DNA of 20,341 nucleotides from VRUE01 sp046733315 (GTDB taxonomy: Bacteria; Actinomycetota; Thermoleophilia; Solirubrobacterales; 70-9). The DNA lies in NCBI GenBank assembly GCA_046733315.1, contig JBKPOV010000074.1, positions 1 to 20,341 of the forward strand. The letters are read 5' to 3'. The notes under the pieces were generated by a model. It did no database searches. It had not been told where the DNA came from and saw only the letters and a program-made list of their open reading frames with translations. A program made the translations under genes and the position numbers. Shown here piece after piece: positions 1-7,143 of the stretch (position 1 is its first letter; each line of letters begins with the position of its first letter).

Positions 1-545
1 AAGTAAAGCCGCCCGCCAATGCGGGTGCCGTCGAGGACGATCGAGGCATCGCCCTCGACTAGAAATCGGCTCCCGTCGCAATTGAGATCGCCGCCAACCG
101 AGGCGGAGCGCAGCCTCAGCCGCCCGTTGCAGGTGAAGCCGTCGGTCATCAGGATGTCGTGCCCCACCTCGATGCGGTCGGCCTCTATGCCGGCCGCGCT
201 TCCCCCGAGAAGCTCGAGCGCCAGGAGGCGGGTGTCACGCAAGACCAGGCGCGGCAGCCGGACGTCGGTGAACTGCAACCCGAAGTCGAGCCTGAGCCCA
301 GTTAGGTCGAGGAGCTTCCCGGTGATCGTTCCGCCGCTGATGCAAATCCGCCCCGGCTGCCCTCCGCTGACCATTCCAGCGTGCAGGCAGAGGCGCCGAA
401 GTACGCCGGCACTGACCTCGGCGCCCCCCAATCGCCCGGGCTCCCCGGCGAAAACGGCACGAACCAAATCCGCCTCGGCCGCGCGGAGTTCACGGCCCCC
501 GTCACGGACCGCGCCAATCAAGTCCTCGGCTGAAGCTTTCTCCAT
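1..545 (-). CDS. Pentapeptide-like repeat protein, partial (3' end outside window)
   Basis: The minus-strand frame from ATG at 545 stays open for 181 codons to the window edge, with no stop. The N-terminal third looks helical and globular. From about residue 60 the chain becomes a run of short beta-strand-like units of about 20 residues with alternating hydrophobics and Gly, for example ISGGTITGKLLDLTG, then LRLRSASVGGDLNCDGSRF. This resembles the repeat proteins of actinomycetes often labelled 'membrane-associated oxidoreductase' or pentapeptide-repeat-like; no redox motif is visible, so that name is not supported here. A GGGGA Shine-Dalgarno-like element (553-557) lies 7 bases before the ATG, and a TAGGGT box (570-575) fits a -10. 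It lies downstream of recQ on the same strand, 62 bases away. Function unknown. Confidence 0.8.
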   Translation of the reverse strand, partial: MEKASAEDLIGAVRDGGRELRAAEADLVRAVFAGEPGRLGGAEVSAGVLRRLCLHAGMVSGGQPGRICISGGTITGKLLDLTGLRLDFGLQFTDVRLPRLVLRDTRLLALELLGGSAAGIEADRIEVGHDILMTDGFTCNGRLRLRSASVGGDLNCDGSRFLVEGDASIVLDGTRIGGRLY

Positions 546-569
546 GGATCGGTCCCCGTGGGTCCGACG

Positions 570-575
570 ACCCTA
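570..575 (-). promoter_or_regulatory. Possible -10 box (TAGGGT) for the repeat-protein gene
   Basis: TAGGGT on the minus strand lies 24 bases before the ATG at 545, leaving room for a short leader that carries GGGGA at 553-557. No convincing -35 is seen. It sits in the 62-base gap after recQ, so the gene may have its own promoter. Confidence 0.35.
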
Positions 576-607
576 TCCGGCGACCCGGTTGGGCAAAGGC
601 GCGCTGG

Positions 608-2158
608 TTACTCAGTGCAACTGGCGCTATGTGCAGCGACGATCCCGAGAACGTCGGTGGCGTGCTTCTCGATGAAGCTCGGGCCGATGCCGCGGAGAGC
701 GCCCAGGCTCGCGTCGTCGCCGGGACGGTTGACGGCGATCGCCGTCAGGGTCGAGTTGTGGGCGACGGTGTAGGCGGGCTTGCCGGCCGCGGCTTTGAGG
801 CGCCAGGCCTTGAGCTCCTCGAACAGCGGCGCATCGGCCTCGGTCAGCTCGGCCGGTGGTGGGGCGGCCGCCTTCGTGCGAGTCGTCCGCTTGATCACGA
901 TCGTCTCCGGATCGGGCAGCCAGTGGGTGCCGTCGCAGACATCGCAGCAACGGCCCAGCGGCTGCCCCGCCGTGCGGTCGCCGAAGTGGTCGAGGACGCT
1001 GCGGCGCCGGCAGCGTTCGCCGTAGATGAAGGCCTTGATCGTGCGGTAATCGCGCCAGCCCCGCTCGCGCGCGATCGCAAGCTCGGGATCGCGTTGCTCG
1101 ATGAAGCGCACCAGCCTGCCTAGGTCGGCCTTCATCGCCAGCAGCACGGCCTTTGCCGGCCGCCCGTCACGGCCGCCGCGCCCGGCCTCCTGGTAGTAGG
1201 CCTCGAGGCTGGTCGGGATCGCCATGTGCCAGACCGAGCGCACGTCGGCCTTGTCGACGCCCATGCCGAAAGCATTGGTGGCGACGATGACTTCGGCGTC
1301 GCCTTCCATGAAGCGGCGCTGCGTACCGGTTCGCTCCTCGGACTCCATGCCGGCGTGGTAGGCGAGCGCTCGCAGGCCCGAGTCGCGCAGCGCCTGGGCG
1401 ACCTCGTCGGTATCGCGCCGGGTGCCGCAGTAGACGATTGCGGGCCGGTTCTCCGGGTCGGCGAGGCCGCCTTCCAGCAGCGCCAGCCGCCGCGCCTTGG
1501 AGCCCTTGCCCTCGAGCCCGACGACGTCGAAGGAGAGGTTGGGTCGGTCGAAGCCGGAGCGCACCTGCAGCGGGCTCTTCAGCCCAAAGCGGGAGACGAT
1601 CTCCGCCGCGACGGCCTTGGTCGCGGTCGCCGTGCAGGCCATCACCGGAGGCCGGCCGAGCCGCTCGGCGATCTCCGGCAGGCGCAGGTAATCGGGGCGG
1701 AAGTCGTGCCCCCATTCCGAGACGCAGTGGGCCTCGTCGACGGCGAGCAGGTCGATCCGCCGCTGCGCCAGCGCCTGCAGGAAGACCGGGGAGGCGAAGC
1801 GCTCCGGGGAGCAGTAGACGATCCGGGCGCTGCCGTCGCGCACCTGGTCGAGCGCTGCCCTGGCGGCTTCGGCGCTCATGCCGGAGGAGATCATCGCCAC
1901 CGGGTGCCCGCCGGCGGTAAGCCGCCGCCACTGGTCCTGCATCAGCGCGATCAGCGGACTGACCACGATCGTCAAGTCCTCGCTCGCCAGCCCGGGCAGC
2001 TGGTAGCAAAGGCTCTTCCCCCCACCGGTCGGCATCACGACCAACGAGTCTCGCCCTTCCAACCCCGCCTCAACCGCCTCGCGCTGCCCTGCTCGCCACT
2101 CGGAGAACCCAAGCTCTCGCAGCAGGCTGTCAGCGCGATCTTGCGTCTGCACAGTCAT
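608..2158 (-). CDS. recQ: ATP-dependent DNA helicase RecQ, compact form
   Basis: This is a 3'-5' superfamily 2 DNA helicase of recombination and repair, 516 residues from the chosen ATG. Visible motifs are Walker A TGGGKS (K48), DEAH at 141-144 followed by the RecQ-loop region CVSEWGHDFRPDYLRL, ACTATAT (motif III), AYHAGM (motif IV region), VIVATNAFGMGVDK (motif V) and QEAGRGGRDG (motif VI). A Zn-type cluster follows with C383, C404, C405 and C408; the E. coli spacing is C-x16-C-x2-C-x2-C, so the ligand set is shifted. The winged helix of the RQC region is absent, and after about 30 linker residues an HRDC-like domain (about 440-512) ends the protein. The frame is open up to 2242, but that stretch contains the hairpin at 2204-2240. 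ATG at 2158 is preferred because it matches the family N-terminus and has TAGCCT 8 bases upstream. Confidence 0.93.
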   Translation of the reverse strand: MTVQTQDRADSLLRELGFSEWRAGQREAVEAGLEGRDSLVVMPTGGGKSLCYQLPGLASEDLTIVVSPLIALMQDQWRRLTAGGHPVAMISSGMSAEAARAALDQVRDGSARIVYCSPERFASPVFLQALAQRRIDLLAVDEAHCVSEWGHDFRPDYLRLPEIAERLGRPPVMACTATATKAVAAEIVSRFGLKSPLQVRSGFDRPNLSFDVVGLEGKGSKARRLALLEGGLADPENRPAIVYCGTRRDTDEVAQALRDSGLRALAYHAGMESEERTGTQRRFMEGDAEVIVATNAFGMGVDKADVRSVWHMAIPTSLEAYYQEAGRGGRDGRPAKAVLLAMKADLGRLVRFIEQRDPELAIARERGWRDYRTIKAFIYGERCRRRSVLDHFGDRTAGQPLGRCCDVCDGTHWLPDPETIVIKRTTRTKAAAPPPAELTEADAPLFEELKAWRLKAAAGKPAYTVAHNSTLTAIAVNRPGDDASLGALRGIGPSFIEKHATDVLGIVAAHSASCTE

Positions 2159-2166
2159 CGCGGGCC

Positions 2167-2172
2167 AGGCTA
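2167..2172 (-). promoter_or_regulatory. Putative -10 (TAGCCT) of a leaderless recQ transcript
   Basis: TAGCCT on the minus strand is followed by exactly 8 bases and the ATG at 2158, and no Shine-Dalgarno sequence is seen. The zwf start has the same TAGCCT and 8-base arrangement. If transcription starts 6-9 bases after the box, the mRNA begins at the start codon. Confidence 0.5.
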
Positions 2173-2203
2173 TGCGCTCCTCCGGCGGGTGGCGTGGAGA
2201 TCT

Positions 2204-2240
2204 GGGGTCCTCGCCCGCAGCTTGCGAGGACGAGGACCCC
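2204..2240 (-). terminator. Strong hairpin after efeO
   Basis: Ten-base perfect arms (2204-2213 with 2231-2240, GGGGTCCTCG/CGAGGACCCC) enclose a loop that contains a further 4-bp CGCA/TGCG stem with a three-base loop. It lies 34 bases past the efeO stop and before recQ. There is no T-run, which is common for terminators of high-GC Gram-positives, so termination is inferred from strength and position. Confidence 0.6.
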
Positions 2241-2274
2241 ATCTCCGCGACAGGACCCGCCGGCCAGAGCGGTT

Positions 2275-3396
2275 CTAGCCGCCAACGATCTGAGCTGGAA
2301 CTTGAGAGAGCTCCTCAGCCAAAGCGTCGATTTCCTGTGCCAGCTTGCGCGTATCCGCCTCGCTCAACTCCGTGTAGGAAACGAAGCCATCACCGCGCCG
2401 ATAGGGCTCCAGCGAGGCGTAGACGTCGTCGAAGCTCGCTTCGATCTCCTTTGCCAGCTTCGGGTCCTGCTCAGAGAGCAGCGGCTCGACCGCTTCGAAA
2501 GCGGCCTCGGCGCCTTCGGCGTTGGCCTCGAAATCGACCAGATCGGTGTGCGAGTAGCGCTCCTCCTCACCGGTGATCTTCGAGGCCGAGACCTCGCCGA
2601 GCAGCTCGTTGGCACCGTTGGCGATCTGCACCGCCTGCAGTTCGACCTTCTTTACCTTGGCCTCGAGTTCTTCGACGTCGGCGAGCAGCTGCTTGGCGAC
2701 GGGCGCCATGCCGTCGGCGCTGTTTTCGATCCAGAGCGCCTTCTCGATCCGGTGGAAGCCTTCGAATTCGCTGGCGGGAACATCGTTTTCACGGGCGTCG
2801 ATGCGGGGGTCGAGGCTGCCGAAGGACTCGGCCACCGGCTCGATCCGCTCGTAAGGGACGCGGGCAGCGGCATACAGCGATTTCGCCTTCTCGACGTCAC
2901 CGGCTTCGACAGCGGCGACGAACGGCGCCGTCGCGCTGACCAGCTCGGCCGTGGTCTCCTTCAGGTACTCGCGGTACCGCTCGATCGCGGCGTCGAGCTG
3001 GGGGCTGTTCTCCGCCTGCAGCTCGCCGCTGACGGTGAGGGTGCCTTTCTCGTCATCCCCTCCGGGGCAGTAGAGCGTGTACTCGCCCTGCTCGAGGGTC
3101 AGCGAGAAGCTGCCGCTGAGGCCGTCTGAGAGGTTCTCGACCTCGCCGAGGATCATGTCGCCGTCGAGCACCTCGAACTCGTTCACCTCCGAGGTGCCTG
3201 CGTTTTCGACGTCGAAGGTGATCGGACCGGCCGGAGCCTTCGCCGTATTCGGCACGCAACCCGCGTCAGTCAGCGTGAAGGCCATCTTCTTGGCGCCCGC
3301 GGGTGCGTCGCCGCTGGAGCCGCAGCCGGCGGCAAGCAAGGCGACGAGGCCGATGCCGGCGGCGGTCAGCGATGGGCGAAGGGCAGTGCGATTCAT
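2275..3396 (-). CDS. efeO: Iron uptake lipoprotein EfeO (cupredoxin + M75/imelysin)
   Basis: This is the 373-residue extracytoplasmic component of the EfeUOB iron uptake system, thought to bind iron and pass it to EfeB/EfeU. The N-terminus is a lipoprotein signal with lipobox LAAGC, so it is probably tethered to the outer face of the membrane. A cupredoxin-like domain (about 34-120) contains conserved Cys (DAGC, LYCPGG). It is followed by the M75 domain with its HxxE motif HRIE (H215-E218) in EFEGFHRIEKALW. Full two-domain length matches the family. AAGGAG (3408-3413) lies 11 bases before the ATG. The gene follows efeB by 78 bases that hold a terminator and an iron-box-like palindrome, so it probably has its own promoter within the efe regulon. 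Confidence 0.95.
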   Translation of the reverse strand: MNRTALRPSLTAAGIGLVALLAAGCGSSGDAPAGAKKMAFTLTDAGCVPNTAKAPAGPITFDVENAGTSEVNEFEVLDGDMILGEVENLSDGLSGSFSLTLEQGEYTLYCPGGDDEKGTLTVSGELQAENSPQLDAAIERYREYLKETTAELVSATAPFVAAVEAGDVEKAKSLYAAARVPYERIEPVAESFGSLDPRIDARENDVPASEFEGFHRIEKALWIENSADGMAPVAKQLLADVEELEAKVKKVELQAVQIANGANELLGEVSASKITGEEERYSHTDLVDFEANAEGAEAAFEAVEPLLSEQDPKLAKEIEASFDDVYASLEPYRRGDGFVSYTELSEADTRKLAQEIDALAEELSQVPAQIVGG

Positions 3397-3433
3397 CGGT
3401 TCGAAAGCTCCTTGGTTTGTTCGGTGACGAGAG

Positions 3434-3447
3434 TTAGGGCACCCTAA
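3434..3447. promoter_or_regulatory. DtxR/IdeR-like operator upstream of efeO
   Basis: TTAGGGCACCCTAA has 6-bp perfect arms around a 2-base centre. It matches the TTAGG-N4-CCTAA part of the DtxR/IdeR consensus (11 of the first 14 positions of TTAGGTTAGCCTAACCTAA). The same TTAGG-N4-CCTAAT core occurs before efeU at 5630-5644. On the minus strand TAACTC, a possible -10, overlaps its edge. Repression by an iron-dependent regulator is inferred. Confidence 0.65.
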
Positions 3448-3448
3448 T

Positions 3449-3470
3449 AAAAACCGACATTTTCAGTCGG
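3449..3470 (-). terminator. Intrinsic terminator between efeB and efeO
   Basis: On the minus strand CCGAC-TGAAAAT-GTCGG (5-bp stem, 7-base loop) is followed directly by TTTTT. It starts 4 bases past the efeB stop and ends just before the efeO iron box, so it divides the locus into efeUB and efeO. The short stem suggests partial readthrough. Confidence 0.65.
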
Positions 3471-3474
3471 AATA

Positions 3475-4707
3475 TCAGTGGAGCAGGGTTTCGCCGACGT
3501 AGCCGCCGCTGCGGGCCCCGGGCGGAACGGCGAAGACGGCGCTGCCGACGTGCTTGATGTACTCGTTGAGGGCGTCGAGGGAGCCGAGTCGCCGCTGGAT
3601 CGCGACGAACTGGCGTTGCGGTTCGCGCTGGAAGCAGATGAAGAAGAGGCCGGCTTCGAGCTCGCCGAGACTCTCGTCGACCCCGTCGGTGAAGGAGTAG
3701 CCGCGGCGCAGGATCCGCTCGCCGCTGTTCGCCGAGGCGGAGGCGAGGCGTACGTGGGCGTCGACGGGTATCACCGGGCGGCCGCCCTGCTCAGCTTCGA
3801 GGTCGAGCGACTCGAACTCCTCGCTGCCGCCGAGCGGGGCGCCGCCGTACTTGTCGCGGCCGATGGTTTTCTCCTGATCGGCGAGCGGCGAGCGATCCCA
3901 GATCTCCAGCAACATGCGGATGCGGCGGGTGACCATGTAGGTGCCGCCGCGCATCCACGCCGGGCCTTCGCCGCCGGCCCAGACGAAACGGTCCATCGCC
4001 TCGCCATCCTCGGCCTTGATGTTGGCGGTGCCGTCCTTGAAGCCCATCAGGTTGCGGGGCGTCTCCTGGCTGCGGCTGGTGCTGGCGGTGCGGCCGAAGC
4101 CAAGTTGGGACCAGCGCATCACGACCGTGCCGCGGCCGATCCGGGCGAGGTTGCGGACGGCGTGGAAGGCGACTTGGGGGTCGTCGGAGCAGGCCTGCAC
4201 GCAGAGGTCGCCGCCGCTTTCAGCTTCGTTCAGCTCGTCCGCCGGCAAGGGCGGTAGCTCGCGCAGCGCCGCCGGGCGCTTGTCGCGCAGGCCGAGCTGA
4301 CGCCGCTCGAAGAGACTTGGGCCGAGCCCGAAGGTGACCGTGAGCCGTGAGGGAAGCAGGCCGACCGTCTCGCCGGTGTCGTCAGGCGGGGCGAGCTGGA
4401 CACTGTTGGCATCGCCCACCATCTCTCCGGCCGTCATTTCGGCCGCCGCCGCCGACCACTCTTGCAGCAGTTCGCGCAGAGCGGAGGGCCTGGGGTCGAC
4501 GAGGTCGAAGGCGGCGAAGTGGAGCCGGTCCTGCGCCGGGGTCGCGATCCCCGCCTGGTGGTCGCCGTAGAACGGAACCGAGCCGGTGCCGTCGCTCGCC
4601 TCGGCGTTCTCGCTGCCGACCAGGTAGCCCGCCGCGCCGCCCAGGCCGATGCCTGCCGCACCGACGCCGGCTGAGGCCAGCAATCGCCGCCGTGTGAGTT
4701 CGGTCAT
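3475..4707 (-). CDS. efeB: Deferrochelatase/DyP-type peroxidase EfeB
   Basis: This is a 410-residue heme peroxidase of the dye-decolorising family, exported by Tat in EfeUOB systems; it is proposed to oxidise ferrous iron or remove iron from heme. The N-terminus TRRRLLASAGVGAAGIGLGG is a twin-arginine signal with a hydrophobic core. The family motif GxxDG is GFKDG with catalytic D225. H318 in DAHVRLAS fits the proximal heme ligand, and the downstream RILRRGYSF stretch supplies the distal Arg region. Length is normal. It starts 19 bases after the efeU stop with no obvious Shine-Dalgarno, so co-transcription with efeU is likely; its 3' end is followed at once by a terminator. Confidence 0.95.
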   Translation of the reverse strand: MTELTRRRLLASAGVGAAGIGLGGAAGYLVGSENAEASDGTGSVPFYGDHQAGIATPAQDRLHFAAFDLVDPRPSALRELLQEWSAAAAEMTAGEMVGDANSVQLAPPDDTGETVGLLPSRLTVTFGLGPSLFERRQLGLRDKRPAALRELPPLPADELNEAESGGDLCVQACSDDPQVAFHAVRNLARIGRGTVVMRWSQLGFGRTASTSRSQETPRNLMGFKDGTANIKAEDGEAMDRFVWAGGEGPAWMRGGTYMVTRRIRMLLEIWDRSPLADQEKTIGRDKYGGAPLGGSEEFESLDLEAEQGGRPVIPVDAHVRLASASANSGERILRRGYSFTDGVDESLGELEAGLFFICFQREPQRQFVAIQRRLGSLDALNEYIKHVGSAVFAVPPGARSGGYVGETLLH

Positions 4708-4726
4708 CGCAGTGGGCTGTTCGGTC

Positions 4727-5587
4727 TTAGGCCGGGCTCTCGGCCGGGGCGGTGCTTCGGGTGCGGGCCGGCACGCGCCGCAGTCGCAGGCGGTCCGGCC
4801 AGAGCACGTAGAGCGCCATCGGCAACGCGTAGAGCCCGTAGATGAGTGCCTCGCCGACCGTCGGCGTTGGCTGCAAGCCCAGCATCCCGGTTAGCAGTGA
4901 GCCCGAGATAGTCCCCGGCTGGACCAGCCAGGTCAGGTCGAGCGCCTGTGCCTGCAGGCTGTTGAACCAGCCCGCCTCGTGGGCGGTGTGCAGCGAGGTG
5001 GCGAGCAGGCCGGCGGCGACGAAGACGAGGATCAGCCCGGTGACGCGGAAGAAGCGGGTGAGGTTGAGCCGCACGCCGCCGCGGTAGATGCCGAGGCCGA
5101 TCGCGATCGCCGCAAGCAGGCCGATCACCGCACCGGCGCCAGCGGCGGTCGTGTCGGAGGCGTCCTGGAAGGCGGCGAGCATGAAGACGGAGGTCTCGAA
5201 GCCCTCGCGAAGCACCGCGAGGAACGCCATCGCGATCAGCGCCATCGTCGAGCCGCTCGCCAGGGCGGTTGCCGCGTTGCCTTCCAGCACCTTTTTGATG
5301 CCCCGCGCGTTGCGCCGCATCCAGACGATCATGTAGGTGACGGCAGCGACCGCGACCAGGCCGATCACCGTCTCCAGCCCCTCCTGCTCGCGCTGGGGCA
5401 GCTGTTGGCCGACGACCCGCAGGATCACCGCGATGCCGACGCAGAGCGCGACCGCGATTGCCACGCCAACCCACATCTGCCGCATCGCGTCGCTGCGCCC
5501 CTCCTTGACCAGGAAGGCGGCGATGATGCCGACGATCAGCGACGCCTCGACGCCCTCGCGCAGGGCGATCACCAGTGTCGGGATCAC
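4727..5587 (-). CDS. efeU: Ferrous iron permease EfeU (FTR1 family)
   Basis: This is the inner-membrane permease of the EfeUOB system, 286 residues with seven predicted hydrophobic spans. Both REGxE iron-binding motifs of FTR1 are intact: REGVE at 10-14 in the first span and REGFE at 127-131. The start is GTG at 5587, giving the family N-terminus MIPTLVIALREGVE, with AAGGAG (5599-5604) 11 bases upstream, the same spacing as in efeO. It is first in the efe locus, and a promoter with iron-box-like palindromes lies in the 107 bases between it and zwf. A 13-codon frame ends in the TGA that overlaps this GTG. Confidence 0.94.
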   Translation of the reverse strand: MIPTLVIALREGVEASLIVGIIAAFLVKEGRSDAMRQMWVGVAIAVALCVGIAVILRVVGQQLPQREQEGLETVIGLVAVAAVTYMIVWMRRNARGIKKVLEGNAATALASGSTMALIAMAFLAVLREGFETSVFMLAAFQDASDTTAAGAGAVIGLLAAIAIGLGIYRGGVRLNLTRFFRVTGLILVFVAAGLLATSLHTAHEAGWFNSLQAQALDLTWLVQPGTISGSLLTGMLGLQPTPTVGEALIYGLYALPMALYVLWPDRLRLRRVPARTRSTAPAESPA

Positions 5588-5626
5588 CGGCCGGGCTGCT
5601 CCTTGTTCTTCTCGCTGGCGGTCATC

Positions 5627-5656
5627 GTGTTAGGCGGCCCTAATTAGGGGTGCCAA
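5627..5656 (-). promoter_or_regulatory. Putative efeU promoter with operator between -35 and -10
   Basis: On the minus strand TTGGCA (5651-5656) and TAACAC (5627-5632) are separated by 18 bases. The spacer holds the perfect 12-bp palindrome CCCTAATTAGGG (5638-5649). A regulator bound there would block polymerase directly. Boxes were assigned by eye. Confidence 0.5.
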
Positions 5657-5662
5657 ACCTAG
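5630..5662. promoter_or_regulatory. Overlapping DtxR/IdeR-like boxes upstream of efeU
   Basis: The segment 5644-5662 (TTAGGGGTGCCAAACCTAG) matches the 19-base consensus TTAGGTTAGCCTAACCTAA at 14 positions. A second, weaker site (5630-5648) shares the TTAGG-N4-CCTAAT core found before efeO. The two sites overlap by 5 bases, as expected for tandem regulator dimers. Iron-dependent repression of efeUB is inferred. Confidence 0.65.
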
Positions 5663-5694
5663 CACGAAGGTCGGGATTGCGTCCAGGCGAGCTG

Positions 5695-7092
5695 CTAGCT
5701 CGGCAGCCAGGGCTCGTGCCACTGGCAGATGCCGCGGGTGAGCTTCTCGGCCTCGGGCGGCCCCCAGGTGCCGGGCTCGTAGGGGTGCACCGGCCCCGGC
5801 TCATCGAGCAGCGGCTGCACGATCCGCCAGGTCTCCTCGACCGTGTCCTGGCGAGTGAAGAGCTGGTGGTGCCCGGCGATCGCGTCGCCGAGCAACCGCT
5901 CGTAGGGTTCGGGCTCCTCGCCAGGCACTTTTTCGAAAAGGACCTCGAGATTTGCCGGCTCAAACGCCTCTTCCCCGGCCTGCTTGGCGAAGAGACGCAT
6001 GCGGGCTCCCGGCACGGGCTCGATCCGCACCGTCATCCGGTTCGGTTCCGGGCGTTTGCCGGGCCCGACCCCGAGCGGGGGCGGTCGTTTGAAGACGACC
6101 GTCACCTCGCTCGACTTGGCCGGCATGCACTTGCCGGCGCGGATGAAAAAGGGGACCCCGCTCCAGCGCCAGTTATCGACCGCCAACTCGATCGCCGCAA
6201 AGGTCTCGGTGGTCGAATCGGGAGCGACGTCCTTGACATCGAGAAAACCCTTGTACTGGCCGCGCACGTAGCGTTTCGGATCGGCCGTACGCGTCGCCTT
6301 GAAGAATTCGAGCTTCTTGTCGCGGACCGAGTCGTGGTGGTTGCCGGTCGGCGGACCCATGCCGACCAGGGCGAGGACCTGCAGGGCGTGGTTCTGGACC
6401 ACGTCGCGCATCGCCCCGACCGCGTCGTAGAAGCGGCCGCGGTCCTCGACGCCGAAATCCTCGGCGATCGTCATCTGCACGTGGGAGACGTGCTGGCGGT
6501 TCCAGACCGGCTCCAGCACCGAGTTGGCGAAGCGCAGGTAGGTGATGTCCATCACCGGCTCCTTGCCGAGGTAATGGTCGATGCGCAGAATCTGCTCCTC
6601 GTCGAGCACCTCGCAGAGTTCGGCGTTGAGCGCCCGGGCTGACTCCAGGTCGTGGCCGAAGGGCTTCTCGATCACGACGTGGGCGTTCTCGGTAAGCCCG
6701 GCGTCGCTGAGCCCGTGCACCACGGTGGCGAAAAGCGACGGCGGGACCTCCAGGTAGAAGACCGGTCGCTTGGCCCCGCCGATCGCCTCGGCGACACGCC
6801 GGAAGGTTTCGGCGTCCGCGTAGTCGCCCTGGACGTAGGAGAGGCGGGCGGCGAGGCGGCTGAAGACGTCTTCATCGGGATTGCTTACCGTCGACGCGAT
6901 CGAGTCGTGAGCGTGCTTGCGCAGCTGCTCGGTGTCCCAGTCGTCGATCGCCACGCCGACGATCGGGCAGTCGAGCTTGCCCCGTGCCTCGAGCCGGTAG
7001 AGCGCCCGGAAGGTCATCTTCTTCGCCAGGTCGCCGCTGATCCCGAAGATCGTCAGCACGTCGGCGGTGCGGTCGGCGTCGGCCTTGGCCAT
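5695..7092 (-). CDS. zwf: Glucose-6-phosphate 1-dehydrogenase
   Basis: It oxidises glucose-6-phosphate to 6-phosphogluconolactone, the entry step of the oxidative pentose phosphate pathway in the cytosol. It is 465 residues, normal for the family. The dinucleotide-binding loop is GISGDLAKK (17-25), and the active-site signature RIDHYLGKE carries H173. At residue 49, in VGVAIDDWD, Ile stands where NADP-dependent enzymes have the phosphate-binding Arg (E. coli VGR), and Asp follows, so NAD preference is possible. The open frame continues to 7731 antisense to gnd; ATG at 7092 is chosen because homology begins there and TAGCCT lies 8 bases upstream. It is divergent from gnd-pgl, with a 63-base shared promoter region. 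Confidence 0.96.
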   Translation of the reverse strand: MAKADADRTADVLTIFGISGDLAKKMTFRALYRLEARGKLDCPIVGVAIDDWDTEQLRKHAHDSIASTVSNPDEDVFSRLAARLSYVQGDYADAETFRRVAEAIGGAKRPVFYLEVPPSLFATVVHGLSDAGLTENAHVVIEKPFGHDLESARALNAELCEVLDEEQILRIDHYLGKEPVMDITYLRFANSVLEPVWNRQHVSHVQMTIAEDFGVEDRGRFYDAVGAMRDVVQNHALQVLALVGMGPPTGNHHDSVRDKKLEFFKATRTADPKRYVRGQYKGFLDVKDVAPDSTTETFAAIELAVDNWRWSGVPFFIRAGKCMPAKSSEVTVVFKRPPPLGVGPGKRPEPNRMTVRIEPVPGARMRLFAKQAGEEAFEPANLEVLFEKVPGEEPEPYERLLGDAIAGHHQLFTRQDTVEETWRIVQPLLDEPGPVHPYEPGTWGPPEAEKLTRGICQWHEPWLPS

Positions 7093-7100
7093 CGCCCGCC

Positions 7101-7106
7101 AGGCTA
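7101..7106 (-). promoter_or_regulatory. Putative -10 (TAGCCT) of a leaderless zwf transcript
   Basis: TAGCCT is followed by 8 bases and ATG at 7092, with no Shine-Dalgarno. The arrangement matches that before recQ. Confidence 0.5.
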
Positions 7107-7110
7107 CCCG

Positions 7111-7126
7111 TTGGCCGTCTGGCCAA
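7111..7126. promoter_or_regulatory. Palindrome in the zwf/gnd divergent promoter
   Basis: TTGGCC-GTCT-GGCCAA has 6-bp perfect arms and a 4-base centre. It lies 4 bases upstream of the zwf -10 and 17 bases upstream of the gnd TAGGGT, so one bound regulator could affect both directions. No regulator gene is obvious nearby. Confidence 0.4.
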
Positions 7127-7143
7127 GAGTCGCCCGGCTCGCG

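Noticed and set aside
19..675. 218-codon plus-strand frame at the left edge
   Set aside because: Ser/Arg/Pro-rich with no domain, and antisense to the open repeat-protein frame and the recQ end.
2159..2242. Longer recQ start at 2242
   Set aside because: It would translate through the efeO terminator hairpin and adds residues not expected in RecQ.
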